64,000 nt of DNA, from assembly GCA_022578965.1 (NCBI GenBank), contig MU400727.1, forward strand, positions 1-64,000. The letters run 5' to 3'. Below, in pieces: positions 22,263-36,200 of the stretch. This DNA is from Xylaria sp. FL1777. Taxonomy: Eukaryota > Ascomycota > Sordariomycetes > Xylariales > Xylariaceae. Below the pieces are notes generated by a model that had not been told where the DNA came from, did not search any database, and saw only the letters and a list, made by a program, of their open reading frames with translations. The position numbers and the translations under genes were made by a program. The number at the start of each line of letters is the position of its first letter. The first letter of the stretch is position 1.

Positions 22263-24329
22263 TATATAATAAAGTTATTAATTTTTATAGCATTTAATTT
22301 TTTAAATAAAGCGTTAAAAGTGCTAATAATGCTGTTTTTATATAACTTTACTGCTAAAGCATAGTTTTGTTTTTTTTTTAGAATTAAGAATAAGTTATTA
22401 ATATTTTATATAAATGTTATAAAAAAGTTTTTAGCTTTTTTAAGTTTTCTGCGTTTTTTTTGTATAGCTAGTTTTATAGCTAGTTTTATAGCAGTTATGT
22501 TTTTTTCTTTATTATTTACTAAAATATGTTTAATTATACAATAATATAGCTTAACTTATGTTTATTTAAAGCAAATTAAGCTATTTATAAAGTTAATAAT
22601 TATGTTAAGTTTTTTAATTAATTATATTTTATACAGTTTTTTTTAGCTTTGTTTTTTATGCTATATAAAGACTTTACTGCGTAAAAATAAAAATAATACT
22701 TTATATAAAGCTAGTTTATTGCGTTTATAAATTATATAGCTAATTTTAATTTTTGCTTGTTTTTTATAAAGCATTTTTATAGCTTTTTTAACTGCTTTAG
22801 CTTTTCGTATAATATTTAGCAAAAAAAAAAAGTTTTAATTAACCTTTAAATATGCTTTAAATATAAAAAGCATTAAAACTAAGCTATTAAGCTTTATAAT
22901 ATTATTTAAAGCTTTAACTGCTATTTATAAAATTAACTTATTTTTTATATAATAACCTAGTTTAGCTTTTAATATGTTATATATATAATAAAAAAGTTTA
23001 TATGCTTTTTTTATTTTGTTAATAGCTTAGTAAGCTTTAATAAGTATTTTTTAATACTTTATATTTATAATTTTAGCTTAGTTTTAAAATTTTTTAAACA
23101 AAAAGTTTATATTAAAGTTATATATAATATAGTTTAAAAGTCTTTAATATATGTTAATTTAGCACTTATATAAAGCTTTTTAAGCGTTTTATATAAATAT
23201 AAATTTTAAAAATATAGCTGCTTAAAATAATATAGCTGCATTAATTATATATAAAACCTGCTTATTATTTATTTATATAACATTAATTATAACTTTATAA
23301 TTAAAGTTGCAATTATTTTTAATTATAAACTTAAAATAATAAAGTGCTTAGTTATATAACTAGCAATAATAATAAAACTTTTAGATTTTTTTTAAAGCAA
23401 AATAATTAATATTATAGTTTATATAACTAAGCATATTATATAGTTTTTTTATATAAAAGTGTTTAAAGCGTTTATAAAGCTTTTAAAGTTTTATTTTTAT
23501 AAAATATAAACTTGCTTTATATAAGCTAATATTAAAAAACAAATGTTTTTATTTTTATATAATAAGAATAGTTTTTTTGTTTTATTATATAATAACGTTT
23601 TTTGTATTATTAAAGTATGCTTTTAAGCAGTTAGCGTTTTTTAATAAAAATAAAAAAGAAATAAAAATATTTAAAATATAGTATATAGTTATACTAAAAG
23701 CGTTTTTTATTTATATAGTGCTTATAGTACTTATAGTATTACTTTTACTAAAACAAATATAAGTATTACTTAAAGTTTAATTAATTTTTATATAAAAATA
23801 TATTTAAAAGTATGCTTTTAATTAAGCTTTTTTTACTATTAAATAATTAAAAGCGCTAGTATTTTAAAGTTTACTTTAGTAGTTCGTATAATAATAATTG
23901 CTTAATATAAACTAATTATATAGCACTATTATTTTATAGTTTTAGATATTTTTTTTTATTATATAATAAAAAAATGTATTATTTATTAAATATTAAGTAG
24001 TTTAATTATTAAATTCTTTATTAATATTTTTAGTACTATTGTTTAACTTTAGATATTTTTTGCATTTTATTATATATAAAAAAAATTCTTTTAAAGTAAG
24101 TTTTTAGTTATAAATTATTTTATACGAATTAAAAAATATATTTTTTGCATAAGCTTTTTTTTAAAAGGTATAGCGTATTAATTAGCAGCTTTTTTTTTAG
24201 CAAACAAAGCATTTTTTATTTATATAAAAGTTTTAGTTTTTTTAGTTATAGCTTTAAAAATAACTTAGCTATTTAATTAATTAATTTAATAACTTTAATA
24301 TAAATTTAAGTTATTAGTTTTTTATATAG
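22263..24329 (-). pseudogene. Copia integrase and linker remnant, left copy
   Basis: This corresponds to 61930-63999 of the right copia copy, inverted. The part near 22660-22300 equals the right copy's GPYK-like integrase C-terminal block and the basic linker leading into the reverse transcriptase. The integrase core should lie farther up but I could not place its catalytic residues through the stops. At 22455-22495 a short direct repeat (TAGCTAGTTTTA) is present, and the right copy has its counterpart. Gypsy copy 2 interrupts the gene at 24329. Confidence 0.65.
24326..24329. repeat. Target-site duplication ATAG, left of gypsy copy 2
   Basis: ATAG precedes the LTR and recurs at 39309-39312. 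The uninterrupted right copia copy has this sequence once, at 61930-61933 (complement), proving a 4-bp duplication. Confidence 0.9.
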
Positions 24330-24634
24330 TGAAATAAAGCAGTGTAATTGCGCAAAATTTACTATACTACTTTAATTGCAAAGAAATAAGTTATAATTTA
24401 TGCATTTAAGCAATTAAGCTATGTATAAATTAGGAAATTAAACAATTAATTAAAAGGCTATTTAATAATATAAAATAAAGCAACTATAGCTAATTTTTAT
24501 TTTATTATGCATTGTTATTAAGTTTATACTTTAAAATCTAGCGTAATATTTATATTTTTATTTCTATTATATAATTTAGCTTAAATTTATTTTAATTAGC
24601 TAATTAGCTTATTTAGCTATTTTATTTTATTTTA
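24330..24634 (-). repeat. 3' LTR of gypsy copy 2
   Basis: This 305-bp repeat pairs with 39004-39308. Both copy 2 LTRs carry the same region reading AATATAAAATAAA where copy 1 has AATATAAATAAA, so the extra base predates or accompanied this insertion. Confidence 0.92.
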
Positions 24635-24635
24635 A

Positions 24636-24644
24636 TTTTTTTTT
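24636..24644 (-). promoter_or_regulatory. Polypurine tract of gypsy copy 2
   Basis: Nine T residues lie one base inside the LTR, identical in position to copies 1 and 3. Confidence 0.6.
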
Positions 24645-27600
24645 ATTAAAATATGGCTGCTTTTAGTTTATTTTAATACTTATAATTATATAGTTTTTTA
24701 TTTTTATTAGCGTTTTTTGAACAAGGTTAATATTATTTTTTTTTGCTTATTTAGTTTTATAAGTTCTTTTTTATTTTTTTTGCTATGTTTAAAAGTAGCT
24801 TAAGCTTTAGCGTTTATAAAAGTATTATAGCTTTATTAAAACTAGTTTTAGCTTTTTTACGTATTTAAATATATAAGTAAAAGCTTTTAAAAGTGCTTAG
24901 CGTTTTTTTTATAAAAGTGCTTATAAAAAGTTTATACTTTTTTTTTTTTAAACTATTAAGCTTAGCTAAGTTTTATACTTAGCTTATTATACTTAAAAAA
25001 AAAAATATTTGTAAGAGTTTTTATAGCAAAATAACTTCGTATTATTAAAACGTTTTTATATTGCTTATAATGTAACTTTTTTAGTATAATTGTTAGTTTT
25101 TTTTGCTAGAAATTCTTTTTGCGCTTTAAAGTAAAAAGCATTAAAAAAACAGAACAATTAACTTTTAGTTTTTTTTTTAGCGTTTTTTTTTTACTTTGTA
25201 TATTTTTAACGCTTAATAGTAAAAAAGCTAACTTATTAAATTTAAAAAAAGTTGCTTTTAGTTTTTTTAAGAGATAATAAAGCTTAGTGCTTATTAAAAA
25301 CAATAAACGTAAATCTTTTTATAATTTAAAGCTAAAATACTTTTTAAAGTTTGCTTTTAAAAATTAAATAAGCTATTTATAACTTTTTTAATTATTAATA
25401 CTTTTTTTTAAATATTAGCTTGTTAAGTTATAAAACATGTAGTATAAATATAAAGCTTTAATAAACTTATATATATAATTATTGCACTAGTAAAAGCAAA
25501 AAAGTATAAAATAGCTTAATATAACTTTTATATTAAAATGCTTTATTGTTTAATATTTTTGTAATCTTTAGAAAACTTGTTTATTATTTTTATTAATAGT
25601 ATATTTAAAGTTTAAAATATATGCTACTTTTAAAACAGTATTAATAAAAATAGTAATTTAGTAATTATTTAAGCAATATTTTATTATAAAATATTTTATT
25701 TAAAAGGTTATAGCAATTATTATAGCTTATTTTATGTTTTGCTAGTTTATAAAAAGATTTTTTATAAACTAGCTATATTTAAGTTTAATACTTATTTTTA
25801 AAGCTTTAGTTTTTTTATTTATATATAGCTAAAGCAATATGTTTAGTAAAGCTTTTATTTTGCGCTTATTTAGTTATTTTTTAGCGTTTAGCTTTATAAA
25901 AATATTTATAATATAAATAGCTTTAATTTTTTATTTTGTAGTGTTTACTTTATAAAGGTTTTTATAGCAGCTATAAATAGTAAGCCTTTTTTAATGATTT
26001 AAATACTTTTATTTATATTAGTAAGTTTTTTTAGCAGCTATTTATTGTTTTAAAAAAAAAGTTTTTAGCTATTACTTTTTATTATTTTTATGTATTATTT
26101 TTAAAACTTTACTTAATAAAAAATAATAAACCGGCTTTTATTTATTATAAAGCTTTAGTTTATTAAAATATTTTATATTATTATTTTTTTAATAATTATT
26201 TAAAGCTTTTTTTAATAGCGGTTTTTTTAGGGATTTTATAAATAATAATTGTTAAATATTTAGTTTTTATATTGTAAGTTTTTATTTTTTATATAGTTTT
26301 AGCTTTATTGCTAAAACTATTAGATTTTTTATAAATATAACGTTAAACTTATTAAAGCAAAAATTGTTATTTTTATAATGTTTTTTGATTTTAAATAAGT
26401 ATTATATTAATATTATAAGATTTTTTATAGCTATAAATTTTAATATTTAATTTGCAGTTTATAAAAATGCTTTTAAATATTTAGTTTTTAGTTTAAGCAT
26501 ATAAAGTAACGTTTTATTTACGTTTACTAAGTAGTTTTATGTAGTAAAATATGCTATAAAAGCTTTTTTTTAAAAATTAAGCGCTTTTTTATTAAGCAAT
26601 AAGTTAAAAATATAAAAAATTTTTATTAAGATTACATATAATACAAATTACTAATATTTTAATGCTTTTTTATTATAATATTTTTTATGTATTAAATATA
26701 TTGCTTTTTTTTATATTTATTAAACTAAGTTTAAAAATAAGTTTTAGTAAGTTTTATTATTTTTAAAAAACGTATAGCTAAAATGCTTTTTTAGTACTAC
26801 TTTTTTTTTTTTTTTTAGGTTTTTAAAAAACAAACTTTTTATAAAAGTTACTTTTTTTTATATAAAATAAAACTTTAAAACGGACTTTAAAAAAACATTA
26901 ACTAAAAAAAGCAATATATTTTTTAGCTAAATATTTTTTATATTTAGTTTTTTAATTTATAGAAAAAGCTAATAAGCTAAATATTTTTTGTATTTTAAAT
27001 TTTTAATAATTATTAGCTTTTTTTTAAAGCTATTTTTAAAAAGCTATTAGTTTTTAAAAAAAAGCTTTTTATAATTAGTAGTTAAGTTTATATATATATG
27101 TTTATTTTTTTTTTTTTTTGTTTTTTTTTTAAAGTTTGTTATTTTTTATACTAATTGCTTGTACGCTTTAGTATTAAATGTTAGCTTTGCAAAACTTTTA
27201 AAAAAAAATACTTTTATTTTTAGTTAATTTGCAATACTAATAATTTCTTTAAAAATAAAAAATATAATAATTAAAAGCATATATATATAATAAAAGTAAT
27301 TTTTAATAATATTTAAGCATATATATATTTTTGCTATATTTTATAATTTAGTAAAAAATGTAAGCAAGTTAAAAATTTTAATATAAGTTAAAAGTATAAA
27401 AGTAAATAGTATAAAAAATATAAAATGCAAGTATTAATATTAGTATTATTTGCTTTATGCAGTTTAATATTTTTAATTGCTAATTTAAGTTATTATTTTT
27501 TAATAATTGCAAGATTTTTTAAATATAAATGTTAAAAACATTTATGCTAAATATAAAAAATTAAAACTTATTAAGTAAGTAAAATAGTAAAATTAAGTAT

Positions 27601-30300
27601 AAATAAAAAGTTTAATAAAGCAAATATAATAAAAAAAAAACTAAAATATATATTTTTAAATTAGTATATTTTTTTTTTATAAACTTATTATATTATTTTT
27701 AATTTATTAATTAATTATTTTATTGCTAAAATAAATTATTAATTGCTAAATGTTTTTATAACAATTATTTTTTATATGTTTATGCTAGTATTAATTAAAA
27801 AATAAGCAAATAAAGTAGTTTTAATTAATTAAATAGTTATTTTTTAACTTTTTTTTAATATATTTATAATTTATTTTTTTTAAATATTTATTGTTATTAA
27901 TAGTAAAGTAAATAATTTAAGCTTTAGTAAGTATAAAAAAAAAGCTTGTTTTTTTTTTTAATTTGTTTTTTTTTAAGTAGTTTTAAAGCTTAGATTTTTT
28001 TTGCAATTTTTTTTTTTAGTGCTTAAGTTTTTAAATTACTTAAATTACGTTTTTATTATAAAGTTTTTGTTTTTAAGTAGTATAATTAATGCTTGCTTAA
28101 TTAAGCACTTAAAAAATAATTTTTGCATTATTAATAAAGTTTTAAACAATTAAAAAACATTATAGCAATTAATTAATATTTAAAAAATTAATACTACTTA
28201 GCTAATAAATAGTTATACTTATAATATTTAAAAAGTTAAGTTTATTAATAAATAGCAAAATATATATGCTTTTTTTTTTTTAAATTTTGTTTTTTTTATT
28301 TAGTTAACTTTTTTTGTTTTATATAATTAAACATTAAGCTATTTATAAATTAAAATTCTTAGTAGTAATGTTAGCAGTAAATATATTTAATAAAAAGTTA
28401 GTTATAATTTTTTTTATATATGCTATATAAATTAATATATTTAAGCTAGCTTTAGCTAAATAAAAAAACAAAAGCATTTAAAATTTTGCTTATTATATAT
28501 AAAAACAACTAAAAGTAGTTTTTAAAGCAAATATATATATTAAATCTTTTATAACTTTTGTTAATTTATAGCTATGTTTATATAGCTATTTAAAATATAA
28601 AATATTATATTTTGTAAGCATTATAAATAGTTATTAATAATAGCTAAAAGCAAAAAATATATAAAGCTTTATTTTTTTTTTTTTTGCTATACTATTTTAA
28701 AATAAAAGTTTAGTATATATATTAACTGCACGTTTATTATTTAGTTATAAAACTGTTTATTTTATAAGTTTAAAAGTAATATAGCTAAATATTTTAAAGC
28801 TAATATAGTAATTATAGCAGTTAAAAAAAATCTTATGTTTAAAAACTTTAAAAAATAAATAATTTTAACTAAAAATACTTTTGTTTGCTTAATTAAAAAA
28901 AAAACTAAATTAAAACACAAGTTAAAACGTTTTTTTTAAGCTAATTTTGTTGCTTAGTTTATTAAAAGTAATATTAGTAAGCAATAATTTAGTATTGCTT
29001 AAAAAATTAATATAATGCTTAAATGTTTAAAAAAATAGCTAAAAAAATAAATTAAATAAGTTATATAAAGTAAAATAAAATAAAGGAATTAAACGATTTG
29101 CTTATATAGCAATGTTTTTTTTAATATAATTTGCGATTATTTTTTTTTATTATATAGCTTATAAATTTTTTTTTAAATATAATAAATAAAAAAAGAATAG
29201 TTATTATATAAAAAGTTAAGTTGCAACATTTATAAAAGCAAATATATAAAACTTTTGCAACAAAAAAATTAAAAATATATAAAATAAAAATTATTAATAC
29301 TAAATCGTTAAATTTTTTTTTGTTTTTTTTTTAGTTTTTATTTTTTTAGCTTTATATAATTAAATAATTTTGCTTAATTTTTTGTAGTAAAGTTTTATTT
29401 TTATTAAGCTTGCTTTAAACTTTGCTTAAATGTTTACTGTTTTATTAAATGTTTATTATTGCTTAATAGTAGTTTTAAATTATTACTAATAGTTTAAACG
29501 TATAAAATATAAATTAATAACTTTTTAAAGTGTAATAATAATGTTTTTTGCTTTTTAGTAGTTTTAAAGTTTTTATTAAGTATTAAATAGTTTAAACTAA
29601 AAGCAAAAAAAGCTATTTAGTTTTAAATAAAAGTAATAAAGCAATTAAAAGTAAAAAAACTTATGTATAAGCATTAGTGCAATAAAATAAACTTAAGTAG
29701 TTAAAACTAATAAGCAGTTTTTACTTTTGTTTTTTTTGTTTTTATATATTTTTAAAAAAAAGCAATAATAATTTATATTAAAACTAAATTGTTTAGCTAT
29801 TTAAAAAACGTTAAAATAAAATAAAAACTTATATTTTTAACATAATAATAAAAAAAATGCTAATAAACTAGCTGTTATAAAACTAACAAATATAAAACTA
29901 ATAAAAAAAAAGCTATAAAAAACATACTTAATTTTAAGCAAAAAAAAATAGTTTTATGCATTATAACTTAATTATATAAACTTATATAATTAGTAAAAAT
30001 AAAAAATAAAACAATTAGTAAAAAAACAAAAAATAAAAAAAAAAAAATTTATTGCTTTAGCTTTTGTTAGTTATTATTTTTTAAAGCGCTTTATAGTATA
30101 ATAGCTAAAAAAATAAAGTAAGCTATTATATTTTTTAGTACTTAAAATATTTAAAGCGCTAAAAGTTATACTGCAGCTTTTATAAATTTAAAAAGCTTTT
30201 ATAACTTGTTATATTTTTTTTATTTTTTATAGTTTAATTATTATAGCTTTAATTATTAAAAGCTTTATTGTTTTAGTTTAATTTTTAATGAATAGCTGCA
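24645..30300 (-). other. Unexplained block between integrase and 3' LTR, copy 2
   Basis: This is co-linear with 5772-11430. The residual lysine-rich open stretch is at 25106-25303. Transitions separate the two copies and large indels are absent, so neither has lost or gained a segment here. Confidence 0.5.
25106..25303 (-). pseudogene. Residual 65-codon open stretch near the 3' LTR, copy 2
   Basis: This is the counterpart of 6233-6430, in the same frame and length and also starting at TTG. The two peptides differ at scattered positions, several explained by G-to-A change (for example Arg/Lys and Ser/Asn type swaps). Persistence of the open frame in two independently mutated copies is mild support for a former coding region. 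The pair are recent relatives and the stretch is short, so the support is weak. Confidence 0.3.
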
Positions 30301-33201
30301 ATACTAGTAGTTTATATATTAAAGTTAAGATTTTTTAGTTTTTAATACTTTTAGTTATTTTATATAAATTGCTTTAATTTTTTGAAAAAAAACAACTTTT
30401 TTAATTTTTTGCTAGTTAGTTTTATTAATTAATATTATTTATAATTAATATTTTTTTTAACTTTATAAAGGCTAATTTATTTATATAGTAGCTTTTTATT
30501 ATTAGATTTATTTATTAAAAGCATAGTATTATAAAAAAAAACAAAAAAGCTTTTTTTAAGTAGTTGCTTAATTTTATAAGCGTTTTTTTAAGATTTAGCT
30601 TTTATAGCTAATTTTTTTTTTTTAGTTATAATTGCTTTAACCTTTATAACATTTTAATTATAGCATTTTAGCTGCTTAACTTTAGTTTTAATAAAATTTT
30701 TATAAAAGGCAATATTTTGCTATTTAATTATTTTTTATGTTAGTATTATATTTTTTACTAGTAAAATTAGCATTTTTTTATATATTAGCTTATATAAGCT
30801 ATAGCTATAATAGTATATAAAAGTATAATTTGTTTATATTATTAAGTTTAAATATTTTAGCTAATTTTTTTTAGTTTTATTTATTACTTATATAAAGCTT
30901 TTTTTTATTAGCTTATAGCTTTTTTTAATAAAGCTTTAGGCTTAAAGATAATAAGCTAAACTATAGTTTATTTTATAGCTTAAAGTATTTACTGCGTTTT
31001 TTATTTTTTTTTTAAATTTAAAGTTATTATTATACTTAATTTTTATAGAGATTTTATGCTAAAATATGATTTTTTTTTTAATAAATTTAAGTATTTTTAG
31101 AAAATTTATATGTTTTAAAAGTTTAGCTTTTAAATAAGTTATTATTTTGTATTTTGCTTTTATAATAGCTTTAAATTTATTGCTTAATAGCATAGTTTGC
31201 ATATTTATAACTTAAAAAACTAAAAAATTTAAAAAGTAATTAAAACAATATTTTTTAGTTTTTTTGCTATTTATAAATTTTTAGTAATTAAAGCAACTAG
31301 TAATTATAATATAAATATCTTAATAAAGGCTTTTTTAGTAATATTTTTAAGTTATTTATTAAATTATAAATATTTAGCTTTTATAGGTTATTTTTTTATA
31401 GTTTTTTTTAATGAAAGCTTTTTAAGTTTTTTTGTTATTAATAATTCTTTTTAGCATTTTTTTAAACTTTGCTTTTTTTTAAAAAATAAACTTATTAACG
31501 AAAAATTTAAAGGCTTTTTTTCTGAAATAATTCCGCTTTTTTTTGTTATAAGTTTTTTTAAAACTTGCTTAAAAACAAAATATTTAATAATTTGCTTGCT
31601 TTTTTTGCTTTAATTTTTTTTTAAATATAATAAAAGTTTTGTTTTTTAGTATACTAAGCTTTTAATTAGTTAATTGTTTAATTTTTTATACATAATAATA
31701 ATAGCTATTATATATAATTAAAAATTAATAAAATTTTTTATATTTTTTTTTTAATAATTATTTAACTTATTTAATAGCTTAAAAAGTTTTCTAAAAAGCT
31801 TATTAGCAGTTATATGTTTTTTTTTTAGCATATAATAAAATATAAAATCAAAAGTTTTTATATATATTATTTATTTTATTAATTAAGCATTTAGCAATGC
31901 TAAAAATTTATTATTTAGCTATATTATAAGAACTTTTATATTAGTTTTTAAATAAAACATAATTTTATAAAAATAGTTTTGTAACTTTTAAAAGGTTTTA
32001 ATAATAGCAAGCTTTTTTAGCTTTATAGCATTATATTTTTTTTTAAGGCTTTTTTATGTTTTAAACTTATATTTTGCTAGTTTAATAGCTTTATTAACTT
32101 TTTAGCATAAAATAGTACTTTAGCTAGTTTTAAAAGCATTTATTTTTAGCTAAATAGGTTTTTTTATGTAATTAAAAGTAATAAAAATAAAAGCTATTAT
32201 AATAGCTTTTTAAAGCTTTTTTATAGCTTTTTTCTGCGGTTTTTTAAAGCAAAACAGCTTATTTTTTTATAACAAAACTATTAATAGTTTTGTAATTATA
32301 ACATACTTTTATATTTATATTTAATAATATACTATTATTTTTAAAAAAAACTATATTTCTGTAATATTTTTGCAAGTTTTTTACTTAAGAATTTTTATTA
32401 CTTTTGCTTTTATTAAGCTTTTATTATTAGTACTATATATATAGCTAACTATTTTAGTTGTTTGTTTTGCTTATTTGCTTTTAAGTATATTAGCTATAAT
32501 TTTAGCTAGCTTAAAATTAAGTAGTATAACATTAAGATTTTTAAAATGCTTTAATATAAATTGCTTAATTTTTAAAATAACTTTATAATTATTATACTTA
32601 ATAATAGGTTTTTTAACTACTATATTATTAAAGAAAAGTTTACATTTTATTAGTAATATATTATATAAAACTTTTAATAATACTTTTAAAAATTAAACTA
32701 TTAAATTTATTGCTTTTTATAAAAAAGTAATTATTTAAAAAAAGCTTATTAATATAAAAAAAGCAGTTATTGCTTAGCTAAAAATAAAAAATAATATTTA
32801 ATTATATTTTAAAAATAAATTAACTATAAAAATTATTTTATATATTGCAAACTTTTTAAAGAATTTATTATAGCTTTAAAAAAAATTAGCATTGCATATA
32901 ATAATTACGTTTATTTTTATAGCTAAATTAATTAATTAAACCTTTTTACTTTTTTTTTGCACTAAAAACTAAGCGTTGCAATATAAACTATAAGCTTTTT
33001 TAAAAATGCTATGCTTAAGTTAAGTTTTTAAAACCTTTATAGTAATGTTTTTTAAAAGTTTAAAGATTAAAATGCTGCAAACTTACTATATTTTATAAAA
33101 AACTGTTTTAATTTTATAAAAAGAAAAAATCTTATTATATATTTTTTTTATTTTAAAAAAGTTTTAAAAAAGTGCTATTTTTTTGCAATACTATATTTTA
33201 G
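30301..33201 (-). pseudogene. Ty3/gypsy pol remnant, copy 2
   Basis: Co-linear with the copy 1 pol. The reverse transcriptase catalytic pair is Asn-Asn (32624-32629), followed by a KKP stretch where copy 1 has KGL, both readable as mutated KGP. RNase H lies near 31850-32170 and integrase near 30350-31470. In the integrase zinc region the first Cys of the pair survives (31293-31295) and the second reads Tyr (31284-31286), the reverse of copy 1. Together the copies therefore show the original Cys-x-x-Cys. Confidence 0.83.
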
Positions 33202-36200
33202 TTAATAATGCTGCTTTTTGCTAAATAAAGTTAATTATATAAAGCTTTTCTAAAAAAACAGCTAATTATTTAATAATTAGTTAAATGTTTTTAAAAATAG
33301 TACTAAAACATAAATATATGTTTTAATAAATGCTATTTTGTTAAAATAACATAAGATTTTTTAAGTAATAGCTTATTTTTTTTAAAGCTTGCTTTTTTTA
33401 TTTATAAAATCTAAGTAAAATAGTATTATTAAATAGTACGTTATTTTTAAAATAAATTTTTTTATTTTTTGTTTTATATATTATATTTAAAATTATTGTT
33501 TTATTTTTTATTAATTCGTTAGTTTTTAAAGCTTAAAAAATTAATAGTGCTTAAGTTAAAGTTATAATTAAGTTATATTTGCTTTTTAATTTATATATAG
33601 AATTTTTAGTTTTTACGATTATTAATTTTTTAGCATTTTTTTGTTTTAGCGTTTTTTTTATTATAACTAAAAATATTTTAAGTAGTTAATTATTATTAAA
33701 AATAGTACGGACTTTTTTATTGTTTTATATTTTTAAATTTTTAAAAAGTTTAATATTTTATGTAAAAAAAATTAAAAAAGCTGCTAATATTATATTATTA
33801 TATAAGTTTTAATTTTTTTAAAAGTTTATATTTGTACATTTTTTTAAACTATGTTTTTTTAATTTTTCTTTTGCTTTTTTTTGCTAATTATTAAATTTTT
33901 TATTTAAGGTTTAATATTTTTGTGCTTTTTATAGCTTATTTGCTAAACTAATAGTTTAGTAAATATATATTAGTTTTTTAGTTGCTAACGTTTTTAAGCT
34001 TTTAAACTTAGTTTTTTAATATAGTTTATTATTAGTATAATAATTTAGCTTATTTTAAGTATTATATTAACTATTATATAAAAGCTCTAAAAATATAAAT
34101 TTATTTAAAACTTTATAATAAAGTTTATTTTTAGCAATAAAAAGTAAATAGCTTGTTTTTTGCTAACTATATATAGCAAAAAAAACAGCAATCTTTTATT
34201 TATTTAAATAATAGTTTTTAAGCATTTTATATATTTAATTAAATTATTAGTTTAGTTAAATTTTTTTTAAGTTATATTTGTATTTTTAGTAATAAAGCTA
34301 TTTTTATTAATAAATAAGTTTATAATAATACTAAACTATGCTTTAAAATTAATAATTCTAATAATATTTTTTTTATAAATTTTGTTTTTTATTTTTATAA
34401 TAAGCTTTAAGCAAAACTATATATATTTTTTTAGTTTTATAACGCTTAAAAATATAGCTAGAATATTTTGTAATTTTAGCAGTAAAGCTAATATAAAGCA
34501 TAAATTTAAAAAGCTTAAATATTTTTAGTTAAAATAATTTATTAAGCTTAAGTTTTTTTTATTATAAAATTTATACTTTAATGTTTTTTTAAATAAGTTT
34601 AAGCTATTACTACTAATATAATTATTATATTTTTTATAAATTTTTATTTTAAAAAGGTTAAAAGTTTAATTAGCGCTTTTTAAAACTATTAATGTTAGCT
34701 ATATTAACTTTTTAAGCTTTTTTTTTTCTTTTAGTATTACTAGCGTAAAATTAGCATAAAGCTAAAGTTTAATTAAAAATATTATTTTTTTTAAAGGTAA
34801 TATAAGTATAACAATTAGTAATTTTTGCTTTTTTAAGTTATTTTTAAATAATAAATATATAGTATTATATTAGTTTAAAATCTTAAAAAACATTTTATTA
34901 AACTTTAACTTATTTTTTAACGTTTAAAAATTTAAAGCAATATAAGCAAAAAATAATATTACTTAATTATTTTATTAGTTTTAATTGCAAAAAACTTTTA
35001 TTATTTTATAGTGTTATTTATTTAAAAAAGCAGCTATAAAGCTAAATTAAAACATATAAATATATATAATAAAACTATTATATTTTATTTTTTTATTTAT
35101 TTGTGCTACTAAATAGTTTAATAAAAAGCTAGTTTTATAAGTATTATTTAGTAATTTATATTTATTAAGCTAACTAATTAATTGTAATATTAATTAAGAA
35201 CTTTTTTATGTTTTTTTAACTATTAGCTATTAAAATTTTGTGTTATTTTTTAAAAAATTTACGCTTTTATAAAAAAAAGCATTTTTTATGTTTATTTAAG
35301 TTAAAATTTTTTGCAATAAAGTTTTTAGTTAAGCTTTATATTTTAATTTGTTGCTTTTTTTCTTTAAAATAAATTATAATATATTTAATTTAATTTATTA
35401 ACTTAAATTTTTACTAAAGTTATTTAAAAGTAATAGTATTATTTTTAGCATTAGTTTAAGTATTTTTGCTGCTTTAAAATATAACTTAGCTTTTGTTTAA
35501 ATAATTATTTAAATAAAAATATTAAAGTACTTTAAAACTTTTAATATAAAGTTTTTAAAAGTAATATTTGTTTTTTTGTTTAAAAAATCTTTAGATTTTT
35601 TAGCTTATATTTTTTTAAATTTTAAGCTTTTTTTTATAAGTTTTACTTTTTAAATTCTTTAAAGCTTTTAATAATTAGAACTTTTTAGTTTTAGTAAAAT
35701 ATTTTGCTTATAAAAATTATTGTTTATTTATATATTTTTAGTATTAAGCTAAATAAAAAACTTATTATTATTTAAATAAATTTTTTTAATTGTTTAACTT
35801 ATAAAAGGCTTTTTTTTTTGTTTTTTAAGTTTTTTTTTACTTTTTATTTAATAAAAAGCAGCTTTTTTAATTAAAAGCTTATAATAATTAGTTTAAAACA
35901 TATTTATGCTAATTTTTTTGCTTAATATATAGCTTTATAAAACTTTAGTATTATTTACGTTATAAAAAGTGCTTTATATAAAGTTTTAATTAGTTATAAT
36001 AAAGCTATTATTTAACTTATTATTTATTAAGTTATTTTTTTTAATATTGTAAGCTTTTATTAGTTTTATTTTATAAAGCATATTAGTTTAATTATTAGTT
36101 TTTTTATTTAAAAATTAGTTTAGCTGTTTATTATTTAGCTAGTAAAGTTTTTTTTCTTTTTAACCTTTTTGTTTGCTTTTTATTTTAGCATTTAGATTTT

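Larger units (their letters stand above)
21294..24329 (-). mobile_element. Ty1/copia-like element, left copy, 3' segment
   Basis: This is the 3' part of a minus-strand copia element interrupted by gypsy copies 2 and 3; the rest is at 39309-40466 and 55424-56456. The pieces from 22262 upward match, in inverted orientation and without the gypsy inserts, the plus-strand copy at 59748-64000. Integrase C-terminal sequence precedes reverse transcriptase in the reading direction, the order typical of Ty1/copia. The 3' end and 3' LTR are missing; recognisable sequence ends at the MITE border. Confidence 0.85.
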
